Assembly (NCBI RefSeq): GCF_014647835.1
Contig: NZ_BMPY01000006.1
Span: 62,001 to 126,000, forward strand
DNA: 64,000 nt
From: Microbispora rosea subsp. aerata
Lineage (GTDB): Bacteria; Actinomycetota; Actinomycetes; Streptosporangiales; Streptosporangiaceae
Direction of reading: 5' to 3'
Shown piece by piece: positions 36,112 through 44,421 of the stretch. The notes below the pieces were generated by a model. That model searched no databases. It had not been told where the DNA came from and was given only the letters and a program-made list of their open reading frames with translations. Numbering within the stretch: position 1 is the first letter of the stretch; every line of letters starts with the position of its first letter. Made by a program: the position numbers and the translations under genes.

Positions 36112-36152
36112 TCCACCTTCCGGAAAAATAGTTCTGAATCGTGGAATCGACG
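36112..36152. promoter_or_regulatory. Palindromes upstream of aceB
   Basis: An 8-bp palindrome TTCCGGAA lies within the aceB leader next to its ribosome-binding site, and TTCCAC/GTGGAA form an outer inverted repeat across about 40 bp. The region is AT-rich for this genome. It could hold an IclR-type operator and the -10. Confidence 0.35.
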
Positions 36153-36255
36153 CTACTTCAGGGGAAGGCCGGGGGTCAACGCGGGGGACGTCTCAGGGGA
36201 TGGTGAGGGACTTCCCCGATGGGAGACCGCGCACGCATCGCCGAAGATCGTGGCC

Positions 36256-36936
36256 ATGAGACACAAGACGATGGCCGTCGCGGGGGCCGTCCTGGGCGTG
36301 AGCCTCGTCGCCGCCGCCTGCGACGTACGGCTCGACTTCGACGGGCAGCAGGCCGTGGAGTCCTACGACGTGACGGACAGGGTGGCCGTCATCGAGACCC
36401 ACGCCGGGTCGGGCGACGTGGTGGTGAACGAAAGCGACAGGTCCGGCGTCCACGTGACCGAGACCCTGCACTGGCGTGGGGACAAGCCCGCCGACGGCCA
36501 CTCGGTGGCCGGGGACACGCTCACGCTCGCCTACGAGTGCGACAACTGCTGGGTGGACTACAAGGTGGAGGTGCCGCGCGGCCTCACCCTGAAGATCGAC
36601 ACCGGCTCGGGAGACATCACCCTCCGCAACCTGAGCGGCAAGGTCGACGCCTCCACCGGGGCGGGCGACATCGACGCGCGCGGGCTCGCCGCCGCCCAGG
36701 TAGGCACCCGTACGGGGTCGGGGGACATCACGCTGCGGTTCGCCCGCGTCCCCGACCGGGTGCGGGCGGAGAGCGGGGCGGGCAACAGCCGGCTCTGGGT
36801 GCCGGACGGCGCCTACAACCTCGACGTGTCCACCGGGGCCGGCGGCCGCAGGCTCGAGGTGGCGGACGACGACTCGGCGCCGCGCACGATCACGATCAGG
36901 ACCGGATCGGGCGACGCCGAGGTGCACAAGTCGTGA
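36256..36936 (+). CDS. DUF4097 beta-strand-repeat lipoprotein
   Basis: A 226-residue exported protein from the ATG at 36256; a GTG two codons upstream is possible. The signal peptide ends in VAAAC (lipoprotein Cys). The body is a right-handed beta-repeat domain with recurring GSGD(I/V) turns: HAGSGDVVV, DTGSGDITL, STGAGDIDA, RTGSGDITL, RTGSGDAEV, the DUF4097/DUF4098 hallmark. Function is unknown; such proteins are often near regulatory or stress genes. Divergent from aceB across 146 bp. Confidence 0.85.
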   Translation: MRHKTMAVAGAVLGVSLVAAACDVRLDFDGQQAVESYDVTDRVAVIETHAGSGDVVVNESDRSGVHVTETLHWRGDKPADGHSVAGDTLTLAYECDNCWVDYKVEVPRGLTLKIDTGSGDITLRNLSGKVDASTGAGDIDARGLAAAQVGTRTGSGDITLRFARVPDRVRAESGAGNSRLWVPDGAYNLDVSTGAGGRRLEVADDDSAPRTITIRTGSGDAEVHKS

Positions 36937-36955
36937 CGCGACGGGTGAGCCGCCG

Positions 36956-38320
36956 TCAGCCGAGGACGGGGTGGTTGCCGAGAATGACGCCCTGCGGGTC
37001 GCGGCGGCGCTTGACCTCGCGCAGGCGGGCCAGGGTCTCGATGGGGAAGGCCGAGGCCGCCGGCTCCCCGTGGCCGAGGAAGGTGAAGGGCTTGCGGCCG
37101 GTCGTGACCGCCGCCACCGCGTCCGCCACGGCCGACTGCCGCTGCCGGATCGCCTCCTCCATGCCGGGCGCCGCCGGAACGCCGAGCATGCTCAGCAGGT
37201 ACGGCTCCGCGATGCGGCCGCAGGCCCCGCCCTTCTCGTCCATCCGGGCCAGCGCCCCGCCGAGGTGACGGATCTGCACGTAGGCCAGCGGCGCGACGGT
37301 GCCGGACCCCGCCGCGGCCAGCATCGCCGCCGCGGTGGCCTCGTCGAGGCCGGTCAGCAGCTCCGAGCGCAGCAGCGAGGGCGTCGGATCGGTGGGCTCC
37401 GCGCAGATGTCGGCGAGGTTCGCCACCGGCATCCGGCCGCGTGTGTCGAAGACGGGCTCGGGGATCCGGTCGAACCGGTGCAGCAGGGCCCGCGCCTCGT
37501 CCGGGTCGCCGAGGTAGGTCGCGTCGATCGCCACGGCCGACAGGCCGCGCAGCGGCTCGGGCAGCTCCGGCAGCGGCGGGAACTGCAGGATGTGGAACCA
37601 GACCGTCAGCTCCTCGGGCGCCTCGGCGGTGGTGGCGCGGAAGGCGGCGAGCACCTCGGCGGCCCGCTTGGCCGGCCACAGGATCCGCCCGCCGTACAGC
37701 ACCGGCGCCGGGTGCAGGTCGAACTCCATCGCGGTCACCACCGCGAAGTCGCCCCCGCCGCCGCGCAGGGCCCAAAACAGCTCGGGGTCGCTGTCCGCCG
37801 TGACGGTCGCCTGCTCGCCCGAGGCGTCCACGACCTCGAACGCGCGCACGCCGTCGGCGGCGAAGCCGTGCTTGCGCCCGAACCAGCTCAGGCCCCCGCC
37901 CAGGGTGAACCCGGTGGCGCTGACGACCCCCGTGCTGCCCGCCAGGGGCGTCAGCCCGTGCTCGCCCGCCGCCGTGAGCACCTCGCCCCACGAGACGCCT
38001 GCCTCGGCCCGGGCCACCCGCTCACCCGGCCGTACGGTCAGGCCGCGCAGCGCCGTGGTGCGCAGCAGGATCGCGTCGTGGAAGGCGGCGGGGGCGTGCC
38101 CGGTCGCCTGGGTGGCGACGCGCAGCCCCGCCAGGCCCGCGTAGCCGACCACGGCCGCGACGTCATGGGCGTCCCGCGCCTCGACGACCGCCGCGACCCG
38201 CTGGTCGACGGCCGGGTCCCAGGAGAGCCGGCTCTCGTCGAAGCCCTCGTCGCCGCGCACCAGCACCCGGCCGCGCGCCACCCGGCGGAGATTGGCGCCG
38301 AGCGCCTCGATGTCGTTCAT
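36956..38320 (-). CDS. FAD-binding oxidoreductase (FAD_binding_4/berberine-bridge-like)
   Basis: A 454-residue flavoprotein starting at the ATG at 38320 with GGAGGGG as ribosome-binding site. The PCMH FAD domain shows VATQATGHAPAAF, RAEAGVSWGEVLTAAGEHGL, STGVVSATGFTLGGGLSW and GGGGDFAVVTAMEFDLHP. The His of GHAPA is where bicovalent family members attach FAD; the second Cys attachment site is replaced (LSWFGR), so monocovalent or noncovalent FAD is likely. It ends with the family tail DPQGVILGNHPVLG. Substrate unknown. It diverges from the collapsed SARP gene across a region with two direct repeats. Confidence 0.88.
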   Translation of the reverse strand: MNDIEALGANLRRVARGRVLVRGDEGFDESRLSWDPAVDQRVAAVVEARDAHDVAAVVGYAGLAGLRVATQATGHAPAAFHDAILLRTTALRGLTVRPGERVARAEAGVSWGEVLTAAGEHGLTPLAGSTGVVSATGFTLGGGLSWFGRKHGFAADGVRAFEVVDASGEQATVTADSDPELFWALRGGGGDFAVVTAMEFDLHPAPVLYGGRILWPAKRAAEVLAAFRATTAEAPEELTVWFHILQFPPLPELPEPLRGLSAVAIDATYLGDPDEARALLHRFDRIPEPVFDTRGRMPVANLADICAEPTDPTPSLLRSELLTGLDEATAAAMLAAAGSGTVAPLAYVQIRHLGGALARMDEKGGACGRIAEPYLLSMLGVPAAPGMEEAIRQRQSAVADAVAAVTTGRKPFTFLGHGEPAASAFPIETLARLREVKRRRDPQGVILGNHPVLG

Positions 38321-38372
38321 CCGTTCCCCTCCACATCGTGGGTTCCTCATGCGTGACCACCGTGGGACACGA

Positions 38373-38403
38373 GGCTTGGAACAGGCATGAGCATGGCTTG
38401 GAA
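38373..38403. promoter_or_regulatory. Direct repeats spaced 22 bp, SARP-like binding site
   Basis: GGCTTGGAA occurs at 38373-38381 and 38395-38403, starts exactly 22 bp (two helical turns) apart. SARP regulators bind short direct repeats spaced 11 or 22 bp. The site lies between the FAD oxidoreductase and a degraded SARP gene. Confidence 0.45.
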
Positions 38404-38492
38404 ACCGTTCAAGTCGCCTCAAAGCGGACCGTTCCGGCGGAGGGTGCCCCGGCTCTACGCCCGCCCCGGTGAAAAGAGGGGTTTCACGGTCC

Positions 38493-38799
38493 ATGAACAC
38501 GCTGTCCTTCCGGCTGCTCGGCCCCTTCGAGGTCACCGGCGGTGACGGCCGCGTAGCCGACCTCGGCCCAGGCAACCAGCGGGCGGTTCTCGCCGTCCCC
38601 GCCCCGGAGCCCGGCGGGATCGTTTCCCTCGACCGGCTGGGGCTCCATCCGCCAGGCGCCGGCGATGCCGGCGACGGCGACGGGCGACCGGGGACGGGCC
38701 CTCGACCACGCCCGCCGGGCCCACGAGACGCACCTCCGCCTGGGGCTGGGCTACTGGGCGGAGCAGAGCGCGCGACTCCTCACCGAACTGGGCGGATAA
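38493..38799 (+). pseudogene. Collapsed SARP/AfsR-type regulator gene
   Basis: The first ~50 codons (MNTLSFRLLGPFEVTGGDGR... GNQRAVLAVPAPEPG... VSLDRL) are an unmistakable SARP N-terminus. It then shifts frame, and the last ~45 codons in the +1-shifted frame (ATGDRGRALDHARRAHETHL, RLGLGYWAEQSARLLTELGG, stop at 38797-38799) match the C-terminal TPR tail of AfsR-like proteins. So an internal deletion of most of the gene plus a frameshift has left only the two ends. A full-length AfsR homolog would be 600-1000 codons. Confidence 0.75.
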
Positions 38800-38895
38800 G
38801 GGCGTGCGTATCCCCCTCGGGTCGTGTCACCATCGACAGGAGGCGTCCGGAGGCCGGGAAGGCATCGGGATGTCCGACTGTTCTGCCTAGTAGAG

Positions 38896-40308
38896 ATGAC
38901 ATATATGCGAAACGAGCCCGAAGACCTCGCCGTGGGCGATTACGAACTGGAAGAGCGCCAGGCGCTCCGCCGCGTAGCGGGTCTGTCGACAGAGCTCGAA
39001 GACGTCACCGAAGTCGAATACCGGCAGCTGCGGCTCGAGCGCGTCGTCCTGGTGGGCGTCTGGGCGGGCGGCACCGCGGCGGACGCGGAGAACTCCCTGC
39101 AGGAGCTGAAGCTCCTGGCCGAGACCGCCGGATCCCAGGTGCTGGAAGGCCTGATCCAGCGCAGAGACCGGCCCGACCCCGCAACGTACATCGGATCGGG
39201 CAAGGCGACCGAGCTGCGCGACATCGTCGCCTCCACCGGCGCCGACACCGTGATCTGCGACGGCGAGCTGACCCCCGGCCAGCTCCGCCAGCTCGAAGAG
39301 GTCGTCAAGGTCAAGGTCATCGACCGGACCGCGCTGATCCTCGACATCTTCGCGCAGCACGCCAAGAGCCGCGAGGGCAAGGCGCAGGTCGAGCTGGCGC
39401 AGCTGCAATACCTGCTGCCGCGCCTGCGAGGCTGGGGTGGCAACCTGTCGCGCCAGGTCGGCGGTCGCGCCGCGGGCGGCGTCGGCATCGGCGGCCGAGG
39501 TCCCGGTGAGACCAAGATCGAGCTGGACCGGCGGCGGATCCGCGAGCGGATGGCCAAGCTGCGGCGGCAGATCAAGGAGATGTCCACCGCCCGGCAGACC
39601 AAGCGGCAGCGCCGGCAGACCCGCGAGGTGCCGGCCGTGGCGATCGCCGGTTACACCAACGCCGGCAAGTCGTCGCTGCTCAACCGGCTGACCGGCGCGG
39701 GCGTGCTGGTCGAGGACGCGCTGTTCGCGACCCTCGACCCGACCGTGCGCAGGGCGCGCACTCCGGAAGGCCGCCTGTTCACGCTGGCCGACACGGTCGG
39801 CTTCGTACGGCACCTGCCCCACCAGCTCGTCGAGGCGTTCCGCTCGACGCTGGAGGAGGTGGCCGACGCCGACCTGATCCTCCACGTGGTGGACGGGTCG
39901 CACCCCGACCCCGAGGCGCAGATCGCGGCCGTCCGCGAGGTGCTGGCCGAGATCGAGGGCGCGCGGGACATCCCGGAGATCGTGGTCGTCAACAAGGCCG
40001 ACGCCGCCGACCCGGTGGTGCTGACCCGGCTGACGATCAAGGAACGGCACAGCGTCGTCGTCTCCGCCCGCACCGGGGCCGGGATCGGCGAGCTGATGTC
40101 GATGATCGAGCGTGAGCTTCCCCGCCTGGACCACGAGGTCAAGATGCTCGTGCCGTACGACAGGGGCGACCTCATCGCGCGGGCGCACAGCGAGGGCGAG
40201 GTCCTGTCGCTTGAGCACACGGGCGACGGCACGGTCCTGCACGCCCGGGTCTTCGCCGACCTGTACGCGGAGCTCGACCGGGTGGCCAAGCCCGTCGAGA
40301 CCGTCTGA
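38896..40308 (+). CDS. hflX: GTPase HflX
   Basis: A 470-residue ribosome-splitting GTPase. The N-terminal HflX domain shows ATYIGSGKATELRDIV, FAQHAKSREGKAQVELAQLQ and LPRLRGWGGNLSRQ. The GTPase domain has G1 GYTNAGKS (252-259), a TLDPTVR switch, G3 DTVGFVRHLPHQL and G4 NKAD. The start at ATG 38896 (MTYMRNEPED) is preferred; an ATG three codons later is possible. In related genomes hflX follows dapF closely, so its distance here marks the edge of the accessory block. Confidence 0.95.
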   Translation: MTYMRNEPEDLAVGDYELEERQALRRVAGLSTELEDVTEVEYRQLRLERVVLVGVWAGGTAADAENSLQELKLLAETAGSQVLEGLIQRRDRPDPATYIGSGKATELRDIVASTGADTVICDGELTPGQLRQLEEVVKVKVIDRTALILDIFAQHAKSREGKAQVELAQLQYLLPRLRGWGGNLSRQVGGRAAGGVGIGGRGPGETKIELDRRRIRERMAKLRRQIKEMSTARQTKRQRRQTREVPAVAIAGYTNAGKSSLLNRLTGAGVLVEDALFATLDPTVRRARTPEGRLFTLADTVGFVRHLPHQLVEAFRSTLEEVADADLILHVVDGSHPDPEAQIAAVREVLAEIEGARDIPEIVVVNKADAADPVVLTRLTIKERHSVVVSARTGAGIGELMSMIERELPRLDHEVKMLVPYDRGDLIARAHSEGEVLSLEHTGDGTVLHARVFADLYAELDRVAKPVETV

Positions 40309-40385
40309 CGCCACTGCCCGGCGGGTCGCCTTCAGCGTGTCGGTGGCCCGCCGTCGGTTGCCCTTGCTAGGATAAGGAAAGCCTA

Positions 40386-40553
40386 ATGGGACCTTATGGC
40401 ATGGGTAACAACATGACTCCAGGCAGTGTGGTCACCCTTTCCAAGGCGTTCGCGGATGTCGGATCGGCAGCGGGGATCCTGATCTCGCCGCAGCGTGTGA
40501 GACGAATGATGCGCTTTGCGGCGCATGAGACCGGCGTGCGTTTCTGCCGCTAA
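40386..40553 (+). CDS. Small conserved-looking ORF (55 aa)
   Basis: A 55-codon ORF after hflX, starting at the ATG at 40386 with AAGGA seven bases upstream and a TAGGAT -10-like hexamer just before that. The protein (MGPYGMGNNMTPGSVVTLSK ... RVRRMMRFAAHETGVRFCR) has a normal amino-acid balance for this genome, a Ser/Ala-rich middle and a basic tail. It fits codon use with high GC third positions. I do not recognise it. It could equally be a chance ORF in the 450-bp gap before hutI. Confidence 0.4.
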   Translation: MGPYGMGNNMTPGSVVTLSKAFADVGSAAGILISPQRVRRMMRFAAHETGVRFCR

Positions 40554-40759
40554 CCCTGTACATCAAGCCCACTCGTGAAATAACGTAACGGAACTGAAAC
40601 GCTCGGGTTCGAAATCCGGGCGGTAGGGTCATCGCACAACTTCGGTGCGCGGTGAGGCAGGAGACCCCCCATGACGTCCGGACACGACGCGGACCCGGCG
40701 GGCCAGGCGCTCGCAGGCGGGGGCCGTTCGTCGTCCAGGGGTGTTAGGCAGGTGGTCGG

Positions 40760-41968
40760 ATGACCGTTCGCCTTCTCACCAACATCGGCCGGCTCTGGAC
40801 CGGGCACGATGTGTGCAGCAACGCCGCGATCCTGGTGCACAACGACAGGATCGCCTGGGTCGGCCGCGCCGCCGACCTGCCGCAGAGCGTTCCCGGGGTC
40901 GTGGACGACATCGTCGACGTCGACCACGTGGAGAACCTCGGCGGAGCGCTCGTCACGCCCGGCCTCATCGACGCGCACACCCACCCCGTGTACGCCGGCA
41001 ACCGGTACGCCGAGATGGCGATGAGATCCGGAGGGTCCAGCGCCTCGGCGATCGCGGCGGCGGGCGGCGGCATCGGCTCGACCGTCACGGTGACGCGCGG
41101 CACCGACCCCTGGACGTTGTGCAACGGGGTCCGCGAGCGGCTGCGCGAGTGGCTGCTCGGCGGCACCACGACCGTCGAGGCCAAGACCGGCTACCACCTG
41201 ACCCGCGACGGCGAGCTGGCGGACGTGCGGCTGCTGCGCGAGCTCGAGAAAGAGCCGATGATGCCGCGGGTCCACGTCACGTTCCTGGCCGCCCACGTCG
41301 TGCCGCCGGAATACTTCGGCCGGCAGCGCGACTACGTCGAGGCCGTGGCCTCGTGGTGCGCGGACGCGGCCGCCGCCGGGGCCGACAGCGTGGACGTCTA
41401 CTGCGACGACGGCCACTTCACCGCCGAGGAGGCGCGCTGGGTGCTCGCCTCCGGCCGCAACGTCGGGCTGCTGCCGCGCATCCACGCGGGCGCCTACAAC
41501 CGGCGCGGCGCCGTCCAGCTCGCGGCCGAGATGAGCTGCGCGTCCGCCGACCTGCTCCACCACGCCTCGGACGAGGACATCGCGATGATGGCGAGGTACG
41601 GCGTGCCCGCCGTCGTCTGCCCCGGCACCGCGCTGCAGGCGGGCCACCTCCCGCCGGTGCGGCGGATGCTGGCCCAGGGCGTTCCGGTCGCGCTCGGCAG
41701 CGACCACAACCCCGGCCACTGCGGCATCACCTCGATGTCCCTGGTCATCAGCCTGGCGGTGGCGGCGTTCGGAATGAGCGTCGGAGACGCCCTGCGGGCC
41801 GCCACGCTGGGCGGGGCGCAGGTGCTCGGCGCTCCCGACCGCGGCATCCTCGCGCCCGGCCGTCTCGCCGACATCGTGCAGTGGGACGCCGACCACGAGG
41901 GCGCGTTCGCCTGGTCGTTCGGTCTCAAGCCGCGTCGCGTCTGGCGGGGTGGAATCCCCGTTCAGTGA
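40760..41968 (+). CDS. hutI: Imidazolonepropionase
   Basis: A 402-residue amidohydrolase of histidine degradation, opening the imidazolone ring to formiminoglutamate. Metal ligands are H73 and H75 in DAHTHPVYAG, then RIHAGAYN (His about 242) and SDHNPGHCGIT (catalytic Asp). TTTVEAKTGYHL and AHVVPPEYFG are further family motifs. No other hut gene is in the window. It overlaps nothing and begins 12 bp after a TTAGGCAGGTGG-type ribosome-binding region. A broken piece of the same gene lies just downstream. Confidence 0.94.
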   Translation: MTVRLLTNIGRLWTGHDVCSNAAILVHNDRIAWVGRAADLPQSVPGVVDDIVDVDHVENLGGALVTPGLIDAHTHPVYAGNRYAEMAMRSGGSSASAIAAAGGGIGSTVTVTRGTDPWTLCNGVRERLREWLLGGTTTVEAKTGYHLTRDGELADVRLLRELEKEPMMPRVHVTFLAAHVVPPEYFGRQRDYVEAVASWCADAAAAGADSVDVYCDDGHFTAEEARWVLASGRNVGLLPRIHAGAYNRRGAVQLAAEMSCASADLLHHASDEDIAMMARYGVPAVVCPGTALQAGHLPPVRRMLAQGVPVALGSDHNPGHCGITSMSLVISLAVAAFGMSVGDALRAATLGGAQVLGAPDRGILAPGRLADIVQWDADHEGAFAWSFGLKPRRVWRGGIPVQ

Positions 41969-42137
41969 CGGGTCGTCCTCGGCCCGGACGGTGGAATCGG
42001 CGACTCGGCAGGGTCAAGGCCATCAAGCGGCACCTCGACCTGGGGCGTACTCCCGTCTCACCCGGTCGGCGAGCGGCTGAGCGGCGGGCAGCGGCCGGGT
42101 GGGCGAAGGAGTCCTCCCTCGACTGGTTTCCCGGCGG
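41969..42137. other. Gap between hutI and its broken copy
   Basis: No gene is visible. The sequence includes short direct repeats and a cggcgagcggctgagcggcggg run. It probably belongs to the debris around the IS21 relic. Confidence 0.35.
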
Positions 42138-42235
42138 GCACGTCGCGAATGTGCGGCTGCTGCGCGAGCTGGAGGCCGATGACGCCGCGGGTCCGCGTCT
42201 ATGTCCCGGGCTCCCGGACGTACCGCCCCGAAACC
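42138..42235 (+). pseudogene. Fragment of a second hutI copy
   Basis: About 100 bp closely match hutI codons 152-185, including an identical 20-mer (gtgcggctgctgcgcgagct at 42151 and at 41225) and gccgatga-gccgcgggtcc. A 5-bp deletion breaks the frame, and the flanks do not match. It is a leftover of a partial duplication, 170 bp after hutI. Confidence 0.75.
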
Positions 42236-42299
42236 CACGTCGGCCCCGGCATGCTCGGCGTCACCATCGCCCCCGTAGCCTGACGCCGGCTGCCCCGGC

Positions 42300-42440
42300 G
42301 GCGACCTCGGCGGCTGCGGGCTTGATGTCGGCTGCCGTTCGCCTGGCGTCGGCGGCAGCAGCCTGATGCGGGCTGCTGTTGAGCTGACGTCGGCTGTCGG
42401 CTGCGGGTGGCCTGATGTCGGCTGTTGCTGGCCACTTACG
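42300..42440. repeat. Degenerate repeat, gatgtcggctg-type
   Basis: Several copies of a word like (c)ctgatgtcggctgc, gcgtcggcggcagc and gctgacgtcggctgt occur irregularly over about 140 bp next to the IS relic. They read as low-complexity Ala/Asp on the minus strand. Confidence 0.5.
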
Positions 42441-42524
42441 TCGTTCCGCCGCCGACCCCGGCACGGCAGGGCGGGTCGCGCTTCGGTCGGCTCCACCGCT
42501 GGCCTTGGCATGGCAGCGCTTGCG

Positions 42525-42707
42525 CGGCTCCACCGCATCCACGATCGACCCGGACGGCTTACGCACGTATTTAGGTGGTCCTTGCGACTCCAGCGCACGC
42601 CGGACCGTGTTACGGCCCACACCCAGCTTGCGGGCGATCGCCCGGATCGGCATCTGCTCGGCTCGATGCAGCCGGCGTATCTCTGCCCAGTCCTCCACGC
42701 TCAGCAC
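42525..42707 (-). pseudogene. IS21-family transposase (IstA) N-terminal remnant
   Basis: The first ~61 codons (MLSVEDWAEIRRLHRAEQMP, IRAIARKLGVGRNTVRRALE, PPKYVRKPSGSIVDAVEP) are a typical IS21 IstA helix-turn-helix start. The frame then runs into low-complexity sequence without the DDE domain, and no istB follows. The element is therefore truncated. Its upstream terminal inverted repeat is still present at 42738-42762. Confidence 0.85.
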
Positions 42708-42737
42708 CTTCCCGATCTAGGCCCATAAGCCCGGTAG

Positions 42738-42762
42738 ACGGGTCCGTTTTCGAGCGTCGACA
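42738..42762 (-). mobile_element. IS21-type terminal end
   Basis: On the minus strand the end begins TGTCGACGCTCG and continues AAAACGGACCCGT, the form of actinobacterial IS21 outer ends (TGT-start, purine-rich then GGACCC). It precedes the istA remnant by 30 bp. The opposite end is not present in this window. Confidence 0.65.
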
Positions 42763-42993
42763 CTGGTCCAGTATTGAAGCGCCGCCGTCACGTCGATGGC
42801 CAAATCTGGGAGATCGAGGCGTCGCAACGGTGCCATCTCAGCCTTCTGCGACGCGCTGGAGAACATCGGGGTGACGGATACCGGGCATGCGATGCCCGCG
42901 ACGGGCAGCACTTGGCGGACACTCCCTTGCCGATATCCACAGAATCACGTTCGCCATCGGGTGGGGCCTCGGCGCGTGCCTACCGTTCTCGGC

Positions 42994-44421
42994 GTGCGAA
43001 GCAAGGAGTCTCGCGGGGCCGCGCGTGGCGCCGCCGGTGAGTCCCGTCTGCGCGGGCTGTTGCGGCCGATCGACCCGGTTCCCCCGTCCGCCCGCCTCCG
43101 GTCGACGCCGTCCCCGCCCGGGCCGCCGCCGTCGTTCGGCGCCCCTCATGCCGTACGTACGGAGATTCCCGCCCCGGAAGACGCGCGGCAGGCTGCCGAG
43201 GACCGGCTCTACCAGGAGGAGAGCCACGACCTGCCCGAGGAGGTCACCGACCGCTGGGAAGAACACGCGGACGAGCCGGAAACGTCTGCGCGTGATCTGC
43301 GAACCCGAGACCGGACAACTCCCAGGCCCGGAGCCCCCGCCTGGGTGACTCGGAACGGACACGCGGACGAGCCGGAAACGTCTGCGCGTGATCTGCGAAC
43401 CCAAGACCGGACCACTCTCAGGCCCGAAGCCCCCGCCTGGGGGACTTGGGATGGACACGCGGACGAGCCGGAAACGTCTGCGCGTGACTTGGGAATGCCG
43501 GGACGGGCAGCTCCCGCGTCGGAAGCTCTTGGCCGGGCGGCTTGGGAAGGGCCGGACGAGCCAGGGATATCTGCGCGCGATCTGCCGGCGCCGGACCGGA
43601 CTGTTCTCGGCTTGGAAGCCCACGGTCGGGCATCTGTCCGGCGGACACTTCGTGGATGGGCGGCCCTCAGCCGCGCGCTGCCGCGCTTCGATCCGGGCAT
43701 GCCCGGGCTACGGGTGCTGGTCGGCGCGGGGCTTCTCGCCGCGGTCGTCACCGGGGTCCTGGCCTGGCGATCGAGGCCGGTAGCCGAGCCGATCGCCCCG
43801 CCACTCCCGGCCGCCGCGGTTCGCGATCTTCGCCCTATCACGGGTGCCGCCGACGATCCCGGGGCGACACCAGGGACGGTCTCGCGCGCCACGCCGGCCT
43901 CCAGCGCCAACGCCGGGCCTGGTGCGACACCCTATGTTCCTGGCTCCGGTGGCACGCTGGCCGCCACACCCGGCTCATCGGCGACGGTCGTGGTGTATGT
44001 GACGGGCAAGGTGCGCAAGCCGGGGGTGTTCGTCCTCGCCGCCGGTTCGCGAGTAGCCGACGCGATCGAGGCGGCAGGAGGTCTCCGGAAAGGCGCGAAG
44101 CCGGGCGGCGTCAACCTGGCCCGGCGGCTGGTGGACGGTGAACAGATTGTCGCCGGAAGCCCGGCGACGGCCGGTGCGGGTGCTGCCGGGGGTTCTATCT
44201 CGGGCGCGGCGCCGGGGATGCCGGAAGGCGGGGCGGTGAATCTGAACACCGCCACCGTCGAGCAACTCGACGCCCTGCCCGGAGTGGGCGGCGTCATCGC
44301 GCAACGGATCATCGAATACCGGGACGCTCACGGCGGTTTCCAGAGCGTCGACCAGTTGAAGGACGTGCCGGGCATCGGGGACAGAAAGTTCGCTGATATA
44401 CGCGACAAGGTCTCGGTATGA
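42994..44421 (+). CDS. comEA: ComEA-family DNA-binding protein with expanded linker
   Basis: A 475-residue protein from the GTG at 42994, with a TACCGT -10-like motif seven bases before it, suggesting a leaderless start. A long hydrophilic cytoplasmic region (~215 residues) includes a 32-residue unit repeated about four times. Then come one TM (LRVLVGAGLLAAVVTGVLAW), a low-complexity linker, a SLBB domain (VVVYVTGKVRKPGVFVLAAG) and the C-terminal helix-hairpin-helix pair (LNTATVEQLDALPGVGGVIA, VDQLKDVPGIGDRKFADI). Family role: receptor for incoming DNA. The stop overlaps the comEC start by ATGA. The N-terminal length is unusual. Confidence 0.88.
   Translation: MRSKESRGAARGAAGESRLRGLLRPIDPVPPSARLRSTPSPPGPPPSFGAPHAVRTEIPAPEDARQAAEDRLYQEESHDLPEEVTDRWEEHADEPETSARDLRTRDRTTPRPGAPAWVTRNGHADEPETSARDLRTQDRTTLRPEAPAWGTWDGHADEPETSARDLGMPGRAAPASEALGRAAWEGPDEPGISARDLPAPDRTVLGLEAHGRASVRRTLRGWAALSRALPRFDPGMPGLRVLVGAGLLAAVVTGVLAWRSRPVAEPIAPPLPAAAVRDLRPITGAADDPGATPGTVSRATPASSANAGPGATPYVPGSGGTLAATPGSSATVVVYVTGKVRKPGVFVLAAGSRVADAIEAAGGLRKGAKPGGVNLARRLVDGEQIVAGSPATAGAGAAGGSISGAAPGMPEGGAVNLNTATVEQLDALPGVGGVIAQRIIEYRDAHGGFQSVDQLKDVPGIGDRKFADIRDKVSV
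43264..43640. repeat. 96-bp tandem repeats inside comEA
   Basis: Units starting at 43264, 43360 and 43456 (cacgcggacgagccggaaac) are 96 bp apart and nearly identical over the first 45 bp; a fourth, diverged unit follows near 43550. Each encodes 32 residues beginning HADEPETSARDL, in frame. Confidence 0.92.

Noticed and set aside
40607-40622. A tRNA T-arm-like motif (GGTTCGAAATCC) before hutI.
   Set aside because: No matching acceptor, D or anticodon arms are found upstream in the required spacing, so it is not a tRNA gene.
42796-42993. An N-terminal extension of ComEA from the ATG at 42796.
   Set aside because: The extension crosses the flank of the IS21 end and shows no conservation; the GTG at 42994 with a -10-like hexamer just upstream is a better start.
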